A stretch of DNA of 11,650 nucleotides from JBDTNK01 sp039933775 (GTDB lineage: Bacteria; Chloroflexota; Limnocylindria; QHBO01), in contig JBDTNK010000062.1 in the NCBI GenBank assembly GCA_039933775.1, positions 1-11,650 of the forward strand, given 5' to 3'. The notes below the pieces were generated by a model. It was not told the origin of the DNA, made no database searches, and was given only the letters and a program-made list of their open reading frames with translations. Position numbers and translations under genes: made by a program. Positions 1 through 6,462 of this stretch are shown one piece after another (position 1 is the first letter of the stretch; the number at the start of each line of letters is the position of its first letter).

Positions 1-334
1 TGATGCGCGGGAAGGCCATGTCCGGCGCGCCGAGCTGGAGCGGCACGATGTAGTTTCCGAAGCCCGACAGCACCGGGATGATGAACAGGAAGAGCATGAT
101 CGTCCCGTGCATCGTGAACGTCTGGTTGTACGTGTTCTCGTCGAGGAATTGCAGCCCGGGAACGGCAAGCTCGGAGCGGATCACGAGCGCCAGGATTCCG
201 GCAGCGAAGAACATGAGGAAGCTGTGCGCGATGTACAGGATCCCGATCTTCTTGTGATCGACGGTGGTCAGCCAGTCGAGCACCCACGAACGACGATACG
301 GTTCGGCCCTGGGGTCAAGCGTGGTGGTTGCCAT
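1..334 (-). CDS. ctaD: Cytochrome c oxidase subunit I (N-terminal part, runs off the left edge)
   Basis: This is the catalytic subunit of the aa3-type heme-copper oxidase in the cytoplasmic membrane, which reduces O2 to water and pumps protons. Only the first 111 residues are in the window. The ATG at 334 gives an N-terminus with the family's hallmark WLTTVDHKKIG (residues 21-31), followed by transmembrane helix 1. Next comes TMHGTIM with His76, expected to be an axial ligand of the low-spin heme a. The stretch GFGNYIVPLQLGAPDMAFPR (91-110) holds Asp105, at the position of the D-channel entrance residue. A weak purine-rich GAGAG lies six bases before the ATG. The gene follows coxB by 26 bp on the same strand, so the two are almost certainly co-transcribed. 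Subunits III and IV probably lie further left. Recognition is by direct reading of highly conserved motifs and is very secure; the protein is partial only because the window ends. Confidence 0.97.
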   Translation of the reverse strand, partial: MATTTLDPRAEPYRRSWVLDWLTTVDHKKIGILYIAHSFLMFFAAGILALVIRSELAVPGLQFLDENTYNQTFTMHGTIMLFLFIIPVLSGFGNYIVPLQLGAPDMAFPRI

Positions 335-360
335 GTGATGCTCTCGTGTTCCTGGCCTGG

Positions 361-1410
361 CTACTCTGCGACGACCGTGCCGGTCATGTTCGGGTGGACC
401 TGGCACATGAAGTCGTACTCGCCCGCGTCAAGGGCCGGCACCAGGTAATCGACGCTCGTCGGTCCGGTGACGATGTCTCCCTCGAAGAGCGCGGTGTCGC
501 CGTCGAAGATCGCGACGTTGTGCGGCAGCGCTTCCTTGTTCTCGAAGCGCAGGATGAATGGCTCCCCCGCCGGCACCTGCAGCTGATCCGTGCTGAATGC
601 GACGTTCTCGGCGGAGATCTCGACCACGGTCGCGTCGGCCGGCGCACTGGCGCTTGGCGCCGCGGACGGTCCACCCGAGGCGAGATCGGCCAGGTAGGCG
701 TCGTAGTCGGCGCGCTGCATGGCCTGCACGCTGAACGTCATCGAATGATGGAAGGTCCCGCAGAACTCGGCGCACTGGCCGGTGTAGGTCCCGGGCTCGG
801 TGACGGTGAACTCCAGCTCGTTCGGCCGCTCGCCCTCGGCGACCGGCACGACGTCGCGCTTGATGATGAAGTGCGGCACGAAGAACGAGTGGATGACGTC
901 GACGGAGGTCAGCGTCAGCAGCACCGGCTCGCCGACCGGCACGACCATGGTCGGTGCTTCCGCGGCGCTGCCGGTGACCGCGACCCCCTCATCCGGATAG
1001 CGGAAGGTCCACTGCCACTGGAAGCCCTCGACCTCGATACGCACCGGGTTGTCCGCCCGCGCCTCCACCTTGCCGAGCGTCGAGATCGACATCGCGAAGA
1101 GCGACAGCACGATCACCAGCGGGATCGCGGTCCAGATCATCTCGACGAGGTTGTTGCCATGCAGCTGGTGCGGCAGCGTGTCGTCGCGGCGTCGGTAGCG
1201 GATGGCCGACCAGATGATCATGCCCTCGACGGCCACGAAGACGACGAGCGCCATCACACCGATGATCAGGTAGAGGTTGAAGACCTCCTTCGAGGCTTCC
1301 GTCTTGGGCTCCGGCGGAACGAGGCAGCCGCCGAGCAGCACCATGAGCAACAGCGGCCCGGCAACGCGGACGATCGCCCGCACTCGGCTGCGAGCCACAG
1401 GGCTTCCCAT
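361..1410 (-). CDS. coxB: Cytochrome c oxidase subunit II with a fused C-terminal blue-copper domain
   Basis: This 349-residue lipoprotein accepts electrons at the CuA centre and passes them to subunit I. The N-terminus has a lipobox LGGC with Cys29. Two membrane helices follow (about 44-68 and 88-112), with Glu90 just before helix 2 at the usual K-channel position. The aromatic electron-entry patch FQWQW is at 130-134. The CuA ligands are complete: His174, then Cys213, Glu215, Cys217, His221 and Met224 with standard spacing. After an Ala/Ser/Pro-rich linker (about 245-262) there is a second cupredoxin domain (262-349) with a full type 1 copper set: His297, Cys336, His339, Met342. The C-x2-H-x2-M loop resembles amicyanin. 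No CxxCH heme-binding motif is present. The ATG at 1410 is chosen because it places the signal peptide correctly; the frame stays open to 1488, and AGGAG lies rather far upstream, so a nearby TTG is possible. Confidence 0.96.
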   Translation of the reverse strand: MGSPVARSRVRAIVRVAGPLLLMVLLGGCLVPPEPKTEASKEVFNLYLIIGVMALVVFVAVEGMIIWSAIRYRRRDDTLPHQLHGNNLVEMIWTAIPLVIVLSLFAMSISTLGKVEARADNPVRIEVEGFQWQWTFRYPDEGVAVTGSAAEAPTMVVPVGEPVLLTLTSVDVIHSFFVPHFIIKRDVVPVAEGERPNELEFTVTEPGTYTGQCAEFCGTFHHSMTFSVQAMQRADYDAYLADLASGGPSAAPSASAPADATVVEISAENVAFSTDQLQVPAGEPFILRFENKEALPHNVAIFDGDTALFEGDIVTGPTSVDYLVPALDAGEYDFMCQVHPNMTGTVVAE

Positions 1411-1514
1411 CAAGGTCTTTCTCAGCTCCTCATCACCGCGGGTGACAACACCGATCGAGTGTCGGCGAGCGATCGGGGCACGCCGCACAGCGGACTGGGC
1501 GGCGGCACGGCGCC

Positions 1515-1520
1515 ATTGTA
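1515..1520 (-). promoter_or_regulatory. Candidate -10 element for the coxB-ctaD operon
   Basis: On the minus strand the hexamer reads TACAAT, a near-consensus -10 box, in the 193-bp gap between the lipoprotein stop and coxB. A TTGACG lies upstream but only six bases away, so it is not a properly spaced -35. Transcription would begin near 1508, giving a leader of about 98 nt before the coxB ATG. The leader contains a small inverted repeat TCACC-N3-GGTGA at about 1433-1445, just before the AGGAG. Inferred from sequence only. Confidence 0.4.
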
Positions 1521-1603
1521 CCGATGCGTCAAGAGCGGCGCAGCCGTGCTACGCGCTCGCGACCTGTCGTCCTCGTTGCCAGGGCTGATGCGCGGTCCTG
1601 AAG

Positions 1604-2518
1604 CTAGGCTCCGGGGCAGGCGGCCTCCTCATCGGGCAGCAGGGAACGGGCGGTGACCGCGTAGCGATGCCCATCAGTGGTAAAGCGGGTCGACTGGTTG
1701 CCGGCGCTCAGCGCCGCGATCCAGGCGGCGGCTGCCTCGCCGGTGAGCGCGCCGCAGCGCGTTTCGGCCATCGTGCCGGGCTGGCCGAAGCTCGCTGGGT
1801 CCTCACCCTCGATCGGCCAGGGAGCGAAGTTCTCGGTGCCGTCGAGCGGGTCCGTGTCGGCGGGGCGCACCAGGAGGCGAAGCGCAGTCGGCTGGTACGG
1901 ATGCCACGCCTCGTCGAGCCAGGCGCCGGCGTCGAGCTGCGTGTCAAGCCCGAAGAGCGCGTTCGACAGATCGCCCAGCACGGCATGCGCGGCGACCTCG
2001 CGCTCTGGCATCTCCGGCGACACGCTCTGCGGATCCAGCGCGCCCAGCCCGTAGATCGAGACCTCGACGCTGCGGTCGTCGGCGTTGAGCGTGAAGACGG
2101 TGTCGGCTGCGTCGGCAATCATCATCTGGGCGCCGTCAAAGCGGGCATCGGCGACGAAGATGCCGGTCTGCGCGACCTTCGCCAGGATCGCCTGGATGCC
2201 TGCCTCGTTCAGCCGGCGTGCCTGGAGCGGCGGCAGGGCCGGCCCCGGAAAGATCTCCGGCACCGCGCCGGGCACGATCACCGTGCCGTCGCCGTACAGG
2301 CTGAACGCCGGCACCGCTCCGAACAGGAACTCGGGCATGACGAAGCCGCCGGCATGCTCCATCCGCAGCACGAGCGCATCGGCAGCGGTGGGGTGCTCGA
2401 CGGCTCCGTCATCGGTCCCCGGCGATGCCGATCCGCCTCCACCGGCGCCGGCGCAGGCGGCGAGCAGCAGGACGAGCCCAAGGGCGACGGCGATCGAAGC
2501 GGCGTGTCGGCGATTCAT
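1604..2518 (-). CDS. Uncharacterised secreted lipoprotein upstream of coxB
   Basis: This 304-residue protein has a clear lipoprotein signal: Arg3-Arg4, a hydrophobic stretch (about 8-21) and the lipobox LAAC with Cys22. A Gly/Ser-rich tether follows (23-35), so the mature protein should be anchored to the outer face of the membrane. I do not recognise a named domain. The soluble part begins with a strand-rich segment containing SLYGDGTVI (73-81), and PGPALPPLQARRLNEAGI (91-108) precedes a helical stretch. Cys255 and Cys301 are the only cysteines after the anchor and could form a disulfide. I recall similar lipoproteins of unknown function in Chloroflexota and Actinobacteria, but cannot name a family. 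It lies upstream of coxB on the same strand with a 193-bp gap, and back to back with ctaG. That position allows, but does not prove, a link to oxidase assembly. No convincing ribosome-binding site precedes the ATG at 2518. Confidence 0.85.
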   Translation of the reverse strand: MNRRHAASIAVALGLVLLLAACAGAGGGGSASPGTDDGAVEHPTAADALVLRMEHAGGFVMPEFLFGAVPAFSLYGDGTVIVPGAVPEIFPGPALPPLQARRLNEAGIQAILAKVAQTGIFVADARFDGAQMMIADAADTVFTLNADDRSVEVSIYGLGALDPQSVSPEMPEREVAAHAVLGDLSNALFGLDTQLDAGAWLDEAWHPYQPTALRLLVRPADTDPLDGTENFAPWPIEGEDPASFGQPGTMAETRCGALTGEAAAAWIAALSAGNQSTRFTTDGHRYAVTARSLLPDEEAACPGA

Positions 2519-2593
2519 GGGGCGGTAGACGCCGCCGATGCGCGGCTGGTTCCATCGGGCCGAGGCTTATTGGCGCCTCGCGCGTGGCGCGGC

Positions 2594-2599
2594 CAGAAT
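2594..2599 (+). promoter_or_regulatory. Candidate -10 element of ctaG
   Basis: CAGAAT lies exactly six bases before a GTG (2606) and nine before the ATG (2609) of ctaG. A TTGGCG at 2570-2575, 18 bases upstream, could serve as -35. There is no Shine-Dalgarno sequence between it and the start, which fits a leaderless or nearly leaderless transcript. Inferred from spacing alone. Confidence 0.4.
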
Positions 2600-2608
2600 G
2601 GGCGTGTG

Positions 2609-3601
2609 ATGCATCTCACGTGGCGCTCTGGAAGGCTGGCGATCCTGGCGCTCGTCGCACTGCTGGCGCTTCCTGCCACGGTCCTCGCCCACGGGGCGGG
2701 AGCTCCCGAACCCAGCTTCCCCGGCGTGCTGCTGGCATGGCGTTTCGAGCCGATCGTGCTCAGCGGCGTGCTCATCGCCGCGGCCGGCTACCTGTGGGCC
2801 GTGCGGCGCGTGGGGGGGCAGCATCGGGCCAATCCACCGCCTCGATGGCGCACGCTGGCCTTCCTGGCCGGCCTCGGCGCGCTCGTCGTGGCGCTCGTCT
2901 CGCCGATCGAAGCCTACGAGGGACAGCTCTTCAGCGTGCACATGGTGCAGCACATGCTCATCGAGCTCGTGGCGGCGCCGCTGCTCCTGCTTGGCAGGCC
3001 GATCACCCTGGTGCTGCGCGTGTCGTCGACATCGGTCCGGCGGGTGATCCTGCGGGTGCTCCATTCAAGACCGATACGGATCATCGCCTTCCCTGTTGTC
3101 GCCTGGGTCCTCTTCGCGGCGGTCAACTGGGGATGGCATTTCTCGTCCCTGTACGACGTCGCGCTGGAGATCGAGTGGGTCCACTATGTCCAGCACGCCT
3201 CGTTCCTGGTCGCGGCGCTGCTCTTCTGGTGGCCGGTGCTCGATGCCGATCCCTCACCGTGGCGTCTGATCCACCCGGTTCGGCTCCTCTACCTCTTCCT
3301 GGCCATGCCCCAGAACTCGTTCCTCGGAGTTGCGCTGCTATCCGCCGGTGACCCGCTCTACAGCCACTACGTCACGAACGTCCGCGATTGGGGACCCAGC
3401 GTGCTCGAGGACCAGCAGCTGGGCGGCGTGTTCATGTGGGTCTTCGGCGACGTCGCCTTCCTGGCGGCGATGGCGGCGGTCGTGGTGTCGTGGATGCGCT
3501 ACGAGGAGCGGCGCACGCGGCGGCTCGACGCACGCCTCGACCGTGAAGCTGAGGCTCTGGAGCGGGCGCGAACCGCGCGCGAGGGCGCTCAGGCCCGCTG
3601 A
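2609..3601 (+). CDS. ctaG: Cytochrome c oxidase assembly factor CtaG (caa3-type, copper delivery)
   Basis: This is a 330-residue polytopic membrane protein of the caa3_CtaG family (the Bacillus CtaG type, unrelated to Cox11), needed to assemble the copper centres of the oxidase. A cleavable signal or first helix (10-27, ending LAHG) is followed by about seven membrane helices. Family motifs are all present: HMVQH (111-115) followed by APLLLLGRP (123-131), WGWHFSSLYDVAL (174-186), VHYVQH (191-196), FWWPVLDADP (206-215), AMPQNSF (232-238) and EDQQLGGVFMWVFGD (267-281). The repeated histidines are candidate metal ligands. The C-terminus is a charged, Arg-rich cytoplasmic tail (298-330). The same frame is open far upstream to 1667, but that part is antisense to the lipoprotein gene and has no family resemblance. 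ATG 2609 fits the hydrophobic N-terminus; GTG 2606, one codon earlier, is equally possible. It is divergent from the lipoprotein-coxB-ctaD genes, so it shares a 90-bp regulatory region with them. Confidence 0.93.
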   Translation: MHLTWRSGRLAILALVALLALPATVLAHGAGAPEPSFPGVLLAWRFEPIVLSGVLIAAAGYLWAVRRVGGQHRANPPPRWRTLAFLAGLGALVVALVSPIEAYEGQLFSVHMVQHMLIELVAAPLLLLGRPITLVLRVSSTSVRRVILRVLHSRPIRIIAFPVVAWVLFAAVNWGWHFSSLYDVALEIEWVHYVQHASFLVAALLFWWPVLDADPSPWRLIHPVRLLYLFLAMPQNSFLGVALLSAGDPLYSHYVTNVRDWGPSVLEDQQLGGVFMWVFGDVAFLAAMAAVVVSWMRYEERRTRRLDARLDREAEALERARTAREGAQAR

Positions 3602-3651
3602 AGGTTACGAGACCGGGCTTGTCTGGGATGATTCCGCATCGCGTCAGCCGA

Positions 3652-3669
3652 TATATCAGTACTGATATA
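3652..3669. promoter_or_regulatory. Perfect 18-bp AT-rich palindrome, candidate repressor operator
   Basis: TATATCAGTACTGATATA is a perfect inverted repeat with no loop, centred between 3660 and 3661. It is strikingly AT-rich against its GC-rich surroundings. It sits in the 162-bp gap between the 3' ends of ctaG and ctaA. It has no following T-run and the stem is AT-rich, so it does not look like an intrinsic terminator. The size and symmetry fit the binding site of a dimeric helix-turn-helix regulator such as TetR or PadR types. No gene clearly controlled by it is visible in the window. Function is inferred. Confidence 0.5.
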
Positions 3670-3763
3670 ACCACCGACAGGACACGACACAGGGATGAGG
3701 AACGCCGCGACCGCCCAAGAACGCGTCTCCGCGGACCGATGTGCTGCCGGTGCACCCAGCAGG

Positions 3764-4711
3764 TCACCCCAGGGCAGTCGGAAGCGGGGGTCGGCCGCGA
3801 CCGCCGCGGCTCGGCTGCGGGGCTCGAGCCAATCGCCGCAGCGACAGGTAGAGCAGCACGCTCGTCCCCCACAGGGCGGCACCGACGGCGAGGTGCGGAA
3901 CGACGAAGAAGGCCGAGAGGCGCGACCACACGTTCGCGGCGCCAAGCGCGAGCTGGACGAGGATGAACAGCGCACCGATCGTGGCGAGGCGGCGCAGCCA
4001 GGCCGCTTCGGTCGAGCCGCGCACGCGCCACCACGTGACGAGGACCAGCACCACGACGAGGACGGCGAGCGCCCGATGCGCGAACTGCACCACCTGCTCG
4101 CTCGTCACGAAGTCCGGCAGCAGCGCGCCGTTCATGAGCGGGAAGTCGGCGAAGGCGAGACCTGCCTCGTGCCCGGTGACGTAGGAGCCGAGCACCATCT
4201 GGGCGAAGACCGCAACCGCGGTCCAGCCGGTGAGGCGCTGGAGCGAGCGGTCGGCGGAGCGCGCCGGCATCGGTCCATGCAGGGAGCGGTCCGCGATGAA
4301 GAGGGTGAGCGCGAAGACGGTCATGGCCATGGCCAGGTGCGCGCTGACCAGGTCGGCGCGCAGCTGCTCCCAGACGACGATCGCGCCCAGGATGGCCTGG
4401 ATGATCACCAGCACTCCGGCCGCGGCGGCCGCGAGCAGGAGCGGCAGGTCGCGCCGCTTCGACGGCGTGAAGAGCGTGATGAGGCCGACCGCGGCGATGA
4501 GCGGACCCACGGCGAAGGCCGCAATGAGCCGATGCGTATGCTCGATCCAGGCGTGGAGCTCGGCCGGTGGAATCCAGTCGTCGAAGGCGAAGCAGCCCGG
4601 CCAGTCGGGGCAGCCGAGGCCGGAATCCGTCGCGCGCACCAGGCCGCCTGCGGCGATGAGCACGAAGGTGGCCACGGCGGCGGCGATCGCAAGCTTGGCG
4701 AAGCGGGTCAT
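3764..4711 (-). CDS. ctaA: Heme A synthase (COX15/CtaA family)
   Basis: This 315-residue membrane protein oxidises heme O to heme A, the cofactor of the aa3 oxidase encoded next to it. Its length matches the Bacillus-type enzyme (about 300). It has eight predicted helices in two similar four-helix halves. Diagnostic motifs are GGLVRATDSGLGCPDWPGC (22-40) with the extracellular cysteine pair Cys34/Cys40, then EHTHR (57-61) with Glu57 and His60. SAHLAMAM has His125, GSYVTGHEAG lies at 175-184, FAHRA has His212 and PHLAVG has His273. The four histidines at 60, 125, 212 and 273 correspond to the expected heme ligands. The C-terminus is a short basic, Pro/Gly-rich tail. GAGGA lies just before the ATG at 4711 and supports this start. 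Heme O synthase (ctaB), the usual partner, is not in the window. The gene converges on ctaG and has its own promoter region of about 130 bp. Confidence 0.95.
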   Translation of the reverse strand: MTRFAKLAIAAAVATFVLIAAGGLVRATDSGLGCPDWPGCFAFDDWIPPAELHAWIEHTHRLIAAFAVGPLIAAVGLITLFTPSKRRDLPLLLAAAAAGVLVIIQAILGAIVVWEQLRADLVSAHLAMAMTVFALTLFIADRSLHGPMPARSADRSLQRLTGWTAVAVFAQMVLGSYVTGHEAGLAFADFPLMNGALLPDFVTSEQVVQFAHRALAVLVVVLVLVTWWRVRGSTEAAWLRRLATIGALFILVQLALGAANVWSRLSAFFVVPHLAVGAALWGTSVLLYLSLRRLARAPQPSRGGRGRPPLPTALG

Positions 4712-4780
4712 GGGTCCTCACAAGGCGGTCGTGCGCTGGCGCACGCGCGAGCGGCATTGGGGCAGGCTCGGGCCGGACCG

Positions 4781-4786
4781 ATGATA
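4781..4786 (-). promoter_or_regulatory. Candidate -10 element of ctaA
   Basis: The minus strand reads TATCAT here, a good -10 hexamer that also occurs in front of the rhomboid gene (6445-6450). Transcription would start near 4774, giving a leader of roughly 63 nt to the ctaA start codon, with GAGGA as the ribosome-binding site. No recognisable -35 lies at normal spacing. The 24-bp palindrome at 4816-4839 would be centred about 53 bp upstream of the transcription start, where activators often bind. Prediction only. Confidence 0.4.
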
Positions 4787-4815
4787 CCGGAAGCTCGCTG
4801 CGGCTCCGCGAGGTC

Positions 4816-4839
4816 GCGTGGATATCCGGATATCCACGC
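4816..4839. promoter_or_regulatory. Perfect 24-bp palindrome upstream of ctaA
   Basis: The half-site GCGTGGATATCC is followed immediately by its exact reverse complement GGATATCCACGC, so the inner part is also two tandem copies of the 8-bp palindrome GGATATCC. A perfect 24-bp palindrome with nested symmetry is very unlikely by chance in a window this size. It begins five bases past the stop of the MpaB-family gene and ends about 105 bp upstream of ctaA. As RNA it could fold into a hairpin with a small loop, but no T-run follows it on either strand, so I favour a protein-binding site over a terminator. The regulator is unknown. Confidence 0.55.
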
Positions 4840-4844
4840 TGGCC

Positions 4845-5663
4845 TCAGCCGTTGAGGCGCCGCTCCGCGCGCCGCGCCTGCGGGACCGTCCGCAGCCAAC
4901 CGGGAAGGCGCGGCCAGGCGAGGCGCGTGACGGCCGCCAGCCGATCCACGCCGCGCTCGCGCGCCGGCGACCAGGCCAGCCCGTACTGCTGTCGCAGCGA
5001 GGGCGGCATGACGCGCATCGACACCAGGTGCGCGAGATCCCAGCCCCAGCGCGGCGGAACGGCGGTCGGATAGAGCACCGAATCGCGAAGATCGAGGGCG
5101 GTAGGGCTGACTGCGACAGCGCCGCTGGCGATCTGCTCCTCCATCCAGGCGCGCAGCGCATCGAGCGTTCCGGGCATGAGCTCGCCCGGAACGCCCAGCG
5201 CGACCGCGATCATCTTCGACTCCTCGTGGTAGGCCTGCGCCTCATCGGCGGAGAGGCGCCGGATGAAGGTGTGGGTCACGCACAGCGCCGTGTCGATCAA
5301 CGTGGCGTGCACCCATAGCAGCAGCTGCGGATCGAGCGCCTGGTAGGCGGCGCCGCTCTCCGGCACCGCTCCGCGCACGGACCGATGGATCGCGTTCATG
5401 CGCCGAATCGCGCGCTCGGCGCGCGGCGTCGTGCCAAAGACAACGGCATAGCTCGCCGTCAGCGTGCGGCGCAGGCGCGCGAAGGGATCGGCGCGGAAGT
5501 CGCTGTGCTGCGCCACGCCGGCGGCGACCGCCGGATGGGCGAGTTGCATGAGCAGCGCGCAGGTCCCGCCGGCCAGGACGAGCGACTGGGCGTCGATGCG
5601 CCAGGCGGCCGATCCGGGACCGAAGAGGCCCGGGTCGCGCGACCGGGCGCGGGGCGGAGACAT
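4845..5663 (-). CDS. MpaB/DUF2236-family oxygenase-like protein
   Basis: The 272-residue product belongs to the DUF2236 family, which includes the fungal oxygenase MpaB and, more distantly, the b-type heme rubber oxygenase Lcp. The family signature starts at DPGLFGPGSAAWRI (10-23), continues with MQLAHPAVAAGVAQHSDFRA (39-58) and DPFARLRRT (59-67), then the FGT turn. WVHATLIDT (117-125) follows, with His119 a candidate heme ligand by family analogy, and YHEESKMIAVALGVP (145-159). Physiological substrates of bacterial members are mostly unknown, so oxidative cleavage or hydroxylation of a hydrophobic compound is only a family-level inference. The frame is open to 5738, but the ATG at 5663 is preferred: conserved sequence begins directly after it, and it lies 4 nt behind the rhomboid stop codon, which suggests translational coupling. 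No strong ribosome-binding site is visible. The 24-bp palindrome lies just downstream. Confidence 0.88.
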   Translation of the reverse strand: MSPPRARSRDPGLFGPGSAAWRIDAQSLVLAGGTCALLMQLAHPAVAAGVAQHSDFRADPFARLRRTLTASYAVVFGTTPRAERAIRRMNAIHRSVRGAVPESGAAYQALDPQLLLWVHATLIDTALCVTHTFIRRLSADEAQAYHEESKMIAVALGVPGELMPGTLDALRAWMEEQIASGAVAVSPTALDLRDSVLYPTAVPPRWGWDLAHLVSMRVMPPSLRQQYGLAWSPARERGVDRLAAVTRLAWPRLPGWLRTVPQARRAERRLNG

Positions 5664-5667
5664 CGGT

Positions 5668-6414
5668 CTAGGCGACCAAACGTGAACGCTGAGGCCGCCG
5701 AGGCACCCCGAAGAAGCCGCGGAACACGAAACCGGCAATCAAGCCGAACACCAATCCGCCGATGTGCGCCATGTACGCCACTCCGCCGCCTTCGGCACCG
5801 CTGAAGAGCTGCGACCCGCCCAGGAAGAGCTGCAGCAGGGCCCACATTCCGATCGCCACGATGGCCGGCACGCGCACCAGGAACCGCAGCAGGAAGACGA
5901 GGACACGGTTGCCGGGGAAGAGGACAAGGTAGGCGCCGAGCACGCCGGAGATCGCGCCCGACGCACCCAGGCTGGGGATGACCGAATCGACGTTGACGGC
6001 GACCTGCGCCAGCGAGGCAATGATCCCGGCCAGCAGGTAGAAGAGCAGGTATTTCAGCCGCCCCACCCGGTGCTCGATGTTGTCGCCGAAGACCCACAGG
6101 AAGAGCATGTTGCCGCCGATGTGCAGGATGTCGCCGTGCATGAACATGCTCGTCAGCAGCGTCAGCTGGATCGGATCGGGGCCTGGCGCCTGCGGGACGG
6201 CATAGGTCTCACCGTCGATCGTGATCGGCTGTGGCGTGGTGAGATCGACGCCGGTCGTGATCTCAGCCGGAATGGTGCTGTACGCGTACGTGAACTCGTT
6301 GTCGCTGCCCCCGCCCTGGAGGGCGAGGAAGACCACGATGTTGAGCGCAATGAGCGCCAGCGTTACGAACGCCGGCCCGTTGTTCGGTTCGTTGTCGTCG
6401 CTCAGCGGAAACAC
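5668..6414 (-). CDS. Rhomboid-family intramembrane serine protease
   Basis: This 248-residue membrane protein should cleave other membrane proteins within or near their transmembrane helices. Helix 1 is at about 15-33. A long extracytoplasmic segment follows (about 34-82). The core then shows the HGDILHIGGNMLFLWVFGD motif (93-111) with His98 and Asn102, expected to line the oxyanion hole. The GASG motif with nucleophile Ser152 lies at 150-153, and AHIGG with the catalytic-dyad His217 is at 216-220. All catalytic residues are present. The C-terminus is a short Arg-rich tail. The frame remains open to 6975 but that part lies antisense to the neighbouring acetyltransferase gene; a GTG at 6414 with GGAG seven bases upstream is the best start. 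It is first in a two-gene unit with the MpaB-like gene. The physiological substrate cannot be told from sequence. Confidence 0.93.
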   Translation of the reverse strand: MFPLSDDNEPNNGPAFVTLALIALNIVVFLALQGGGSDNEFTYAYSTIPAEITTGVDLTTPQPITIDGETYAVPQAPGPDPIQLTLLTSMFMHGDILHIGGNMLFLWVFGDNIEHRVGRLKYLLFYLLAGIIASLAQVAVNVDSVIPSLGASGAISGVLGAYLVLFPGNRVLVFLLRFLVRVPAIVAIGMWALLQLFLGGSQLFSGAEGGGVAYMAHIGGLVFGLIAGFVFRGFFGVPRRPQRSRLVA

Positions 6415-6444
6415 GGATGATCTCCGGCGCGTGCGGGCGCGGCG

Positions 6445-6450
6445 ATGATA
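6445..6450 (-). promoter_or_regulatory. Candidate -10 element of the rhomboid-mpaB unit
   Basis: TATCAT on the minus strand, in the 60-bp gap between divergent genes. Transcription starting near 6438 would give a leader of about 24 nt containing GGAG, seven bases before the GTG start at 6414. The hexamer is identical to the one proposed for ctaA. No clear -35 is present. Confidence 0.4.
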
Positions 6451-6462
6451 CGCGACGCCCGC

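Noticed and set aside
328..1656. Long plus-strand open frame of 442 codons
   Set aside because: It is antisense to coxB, has an Arg/His/Asp-rich composition typical of the reverse of a GC-rich gene, and shows no domain or ribosome-binding site.
1667..2608. N-terminal extension of the ctaG frame by over 300 residues
   Set aside because: It lies antisense to the lipoprotein gene, has low-complexity Arg/Gly/Ala-rich sequence, and CtaG similarity begins only after 2609.
3432..4757. Minus-strand open frame of 441 codons overlapping ctaA
   Set aside because: It is the alternate frame of ctaA, with Arg/Pro-rich sequence; the true ctaA frame has every family motif.
4816..4839. Intrinsic terminator of the MpaB-like gene
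   Set aside because: Position after the stop codon fits, but no T-run follows on the minus strand and perfect nested DNA symmetry is better explained by a protein-binding site.
3695..4855. Plus-strand open frame of 386 codons starting just after the 18-bp palindrome
   Set aside because: It runs antisense to ctaA for nearly all its length and has shadow-like composition. A short transcript from here is not excluded, but a protein is not supported.
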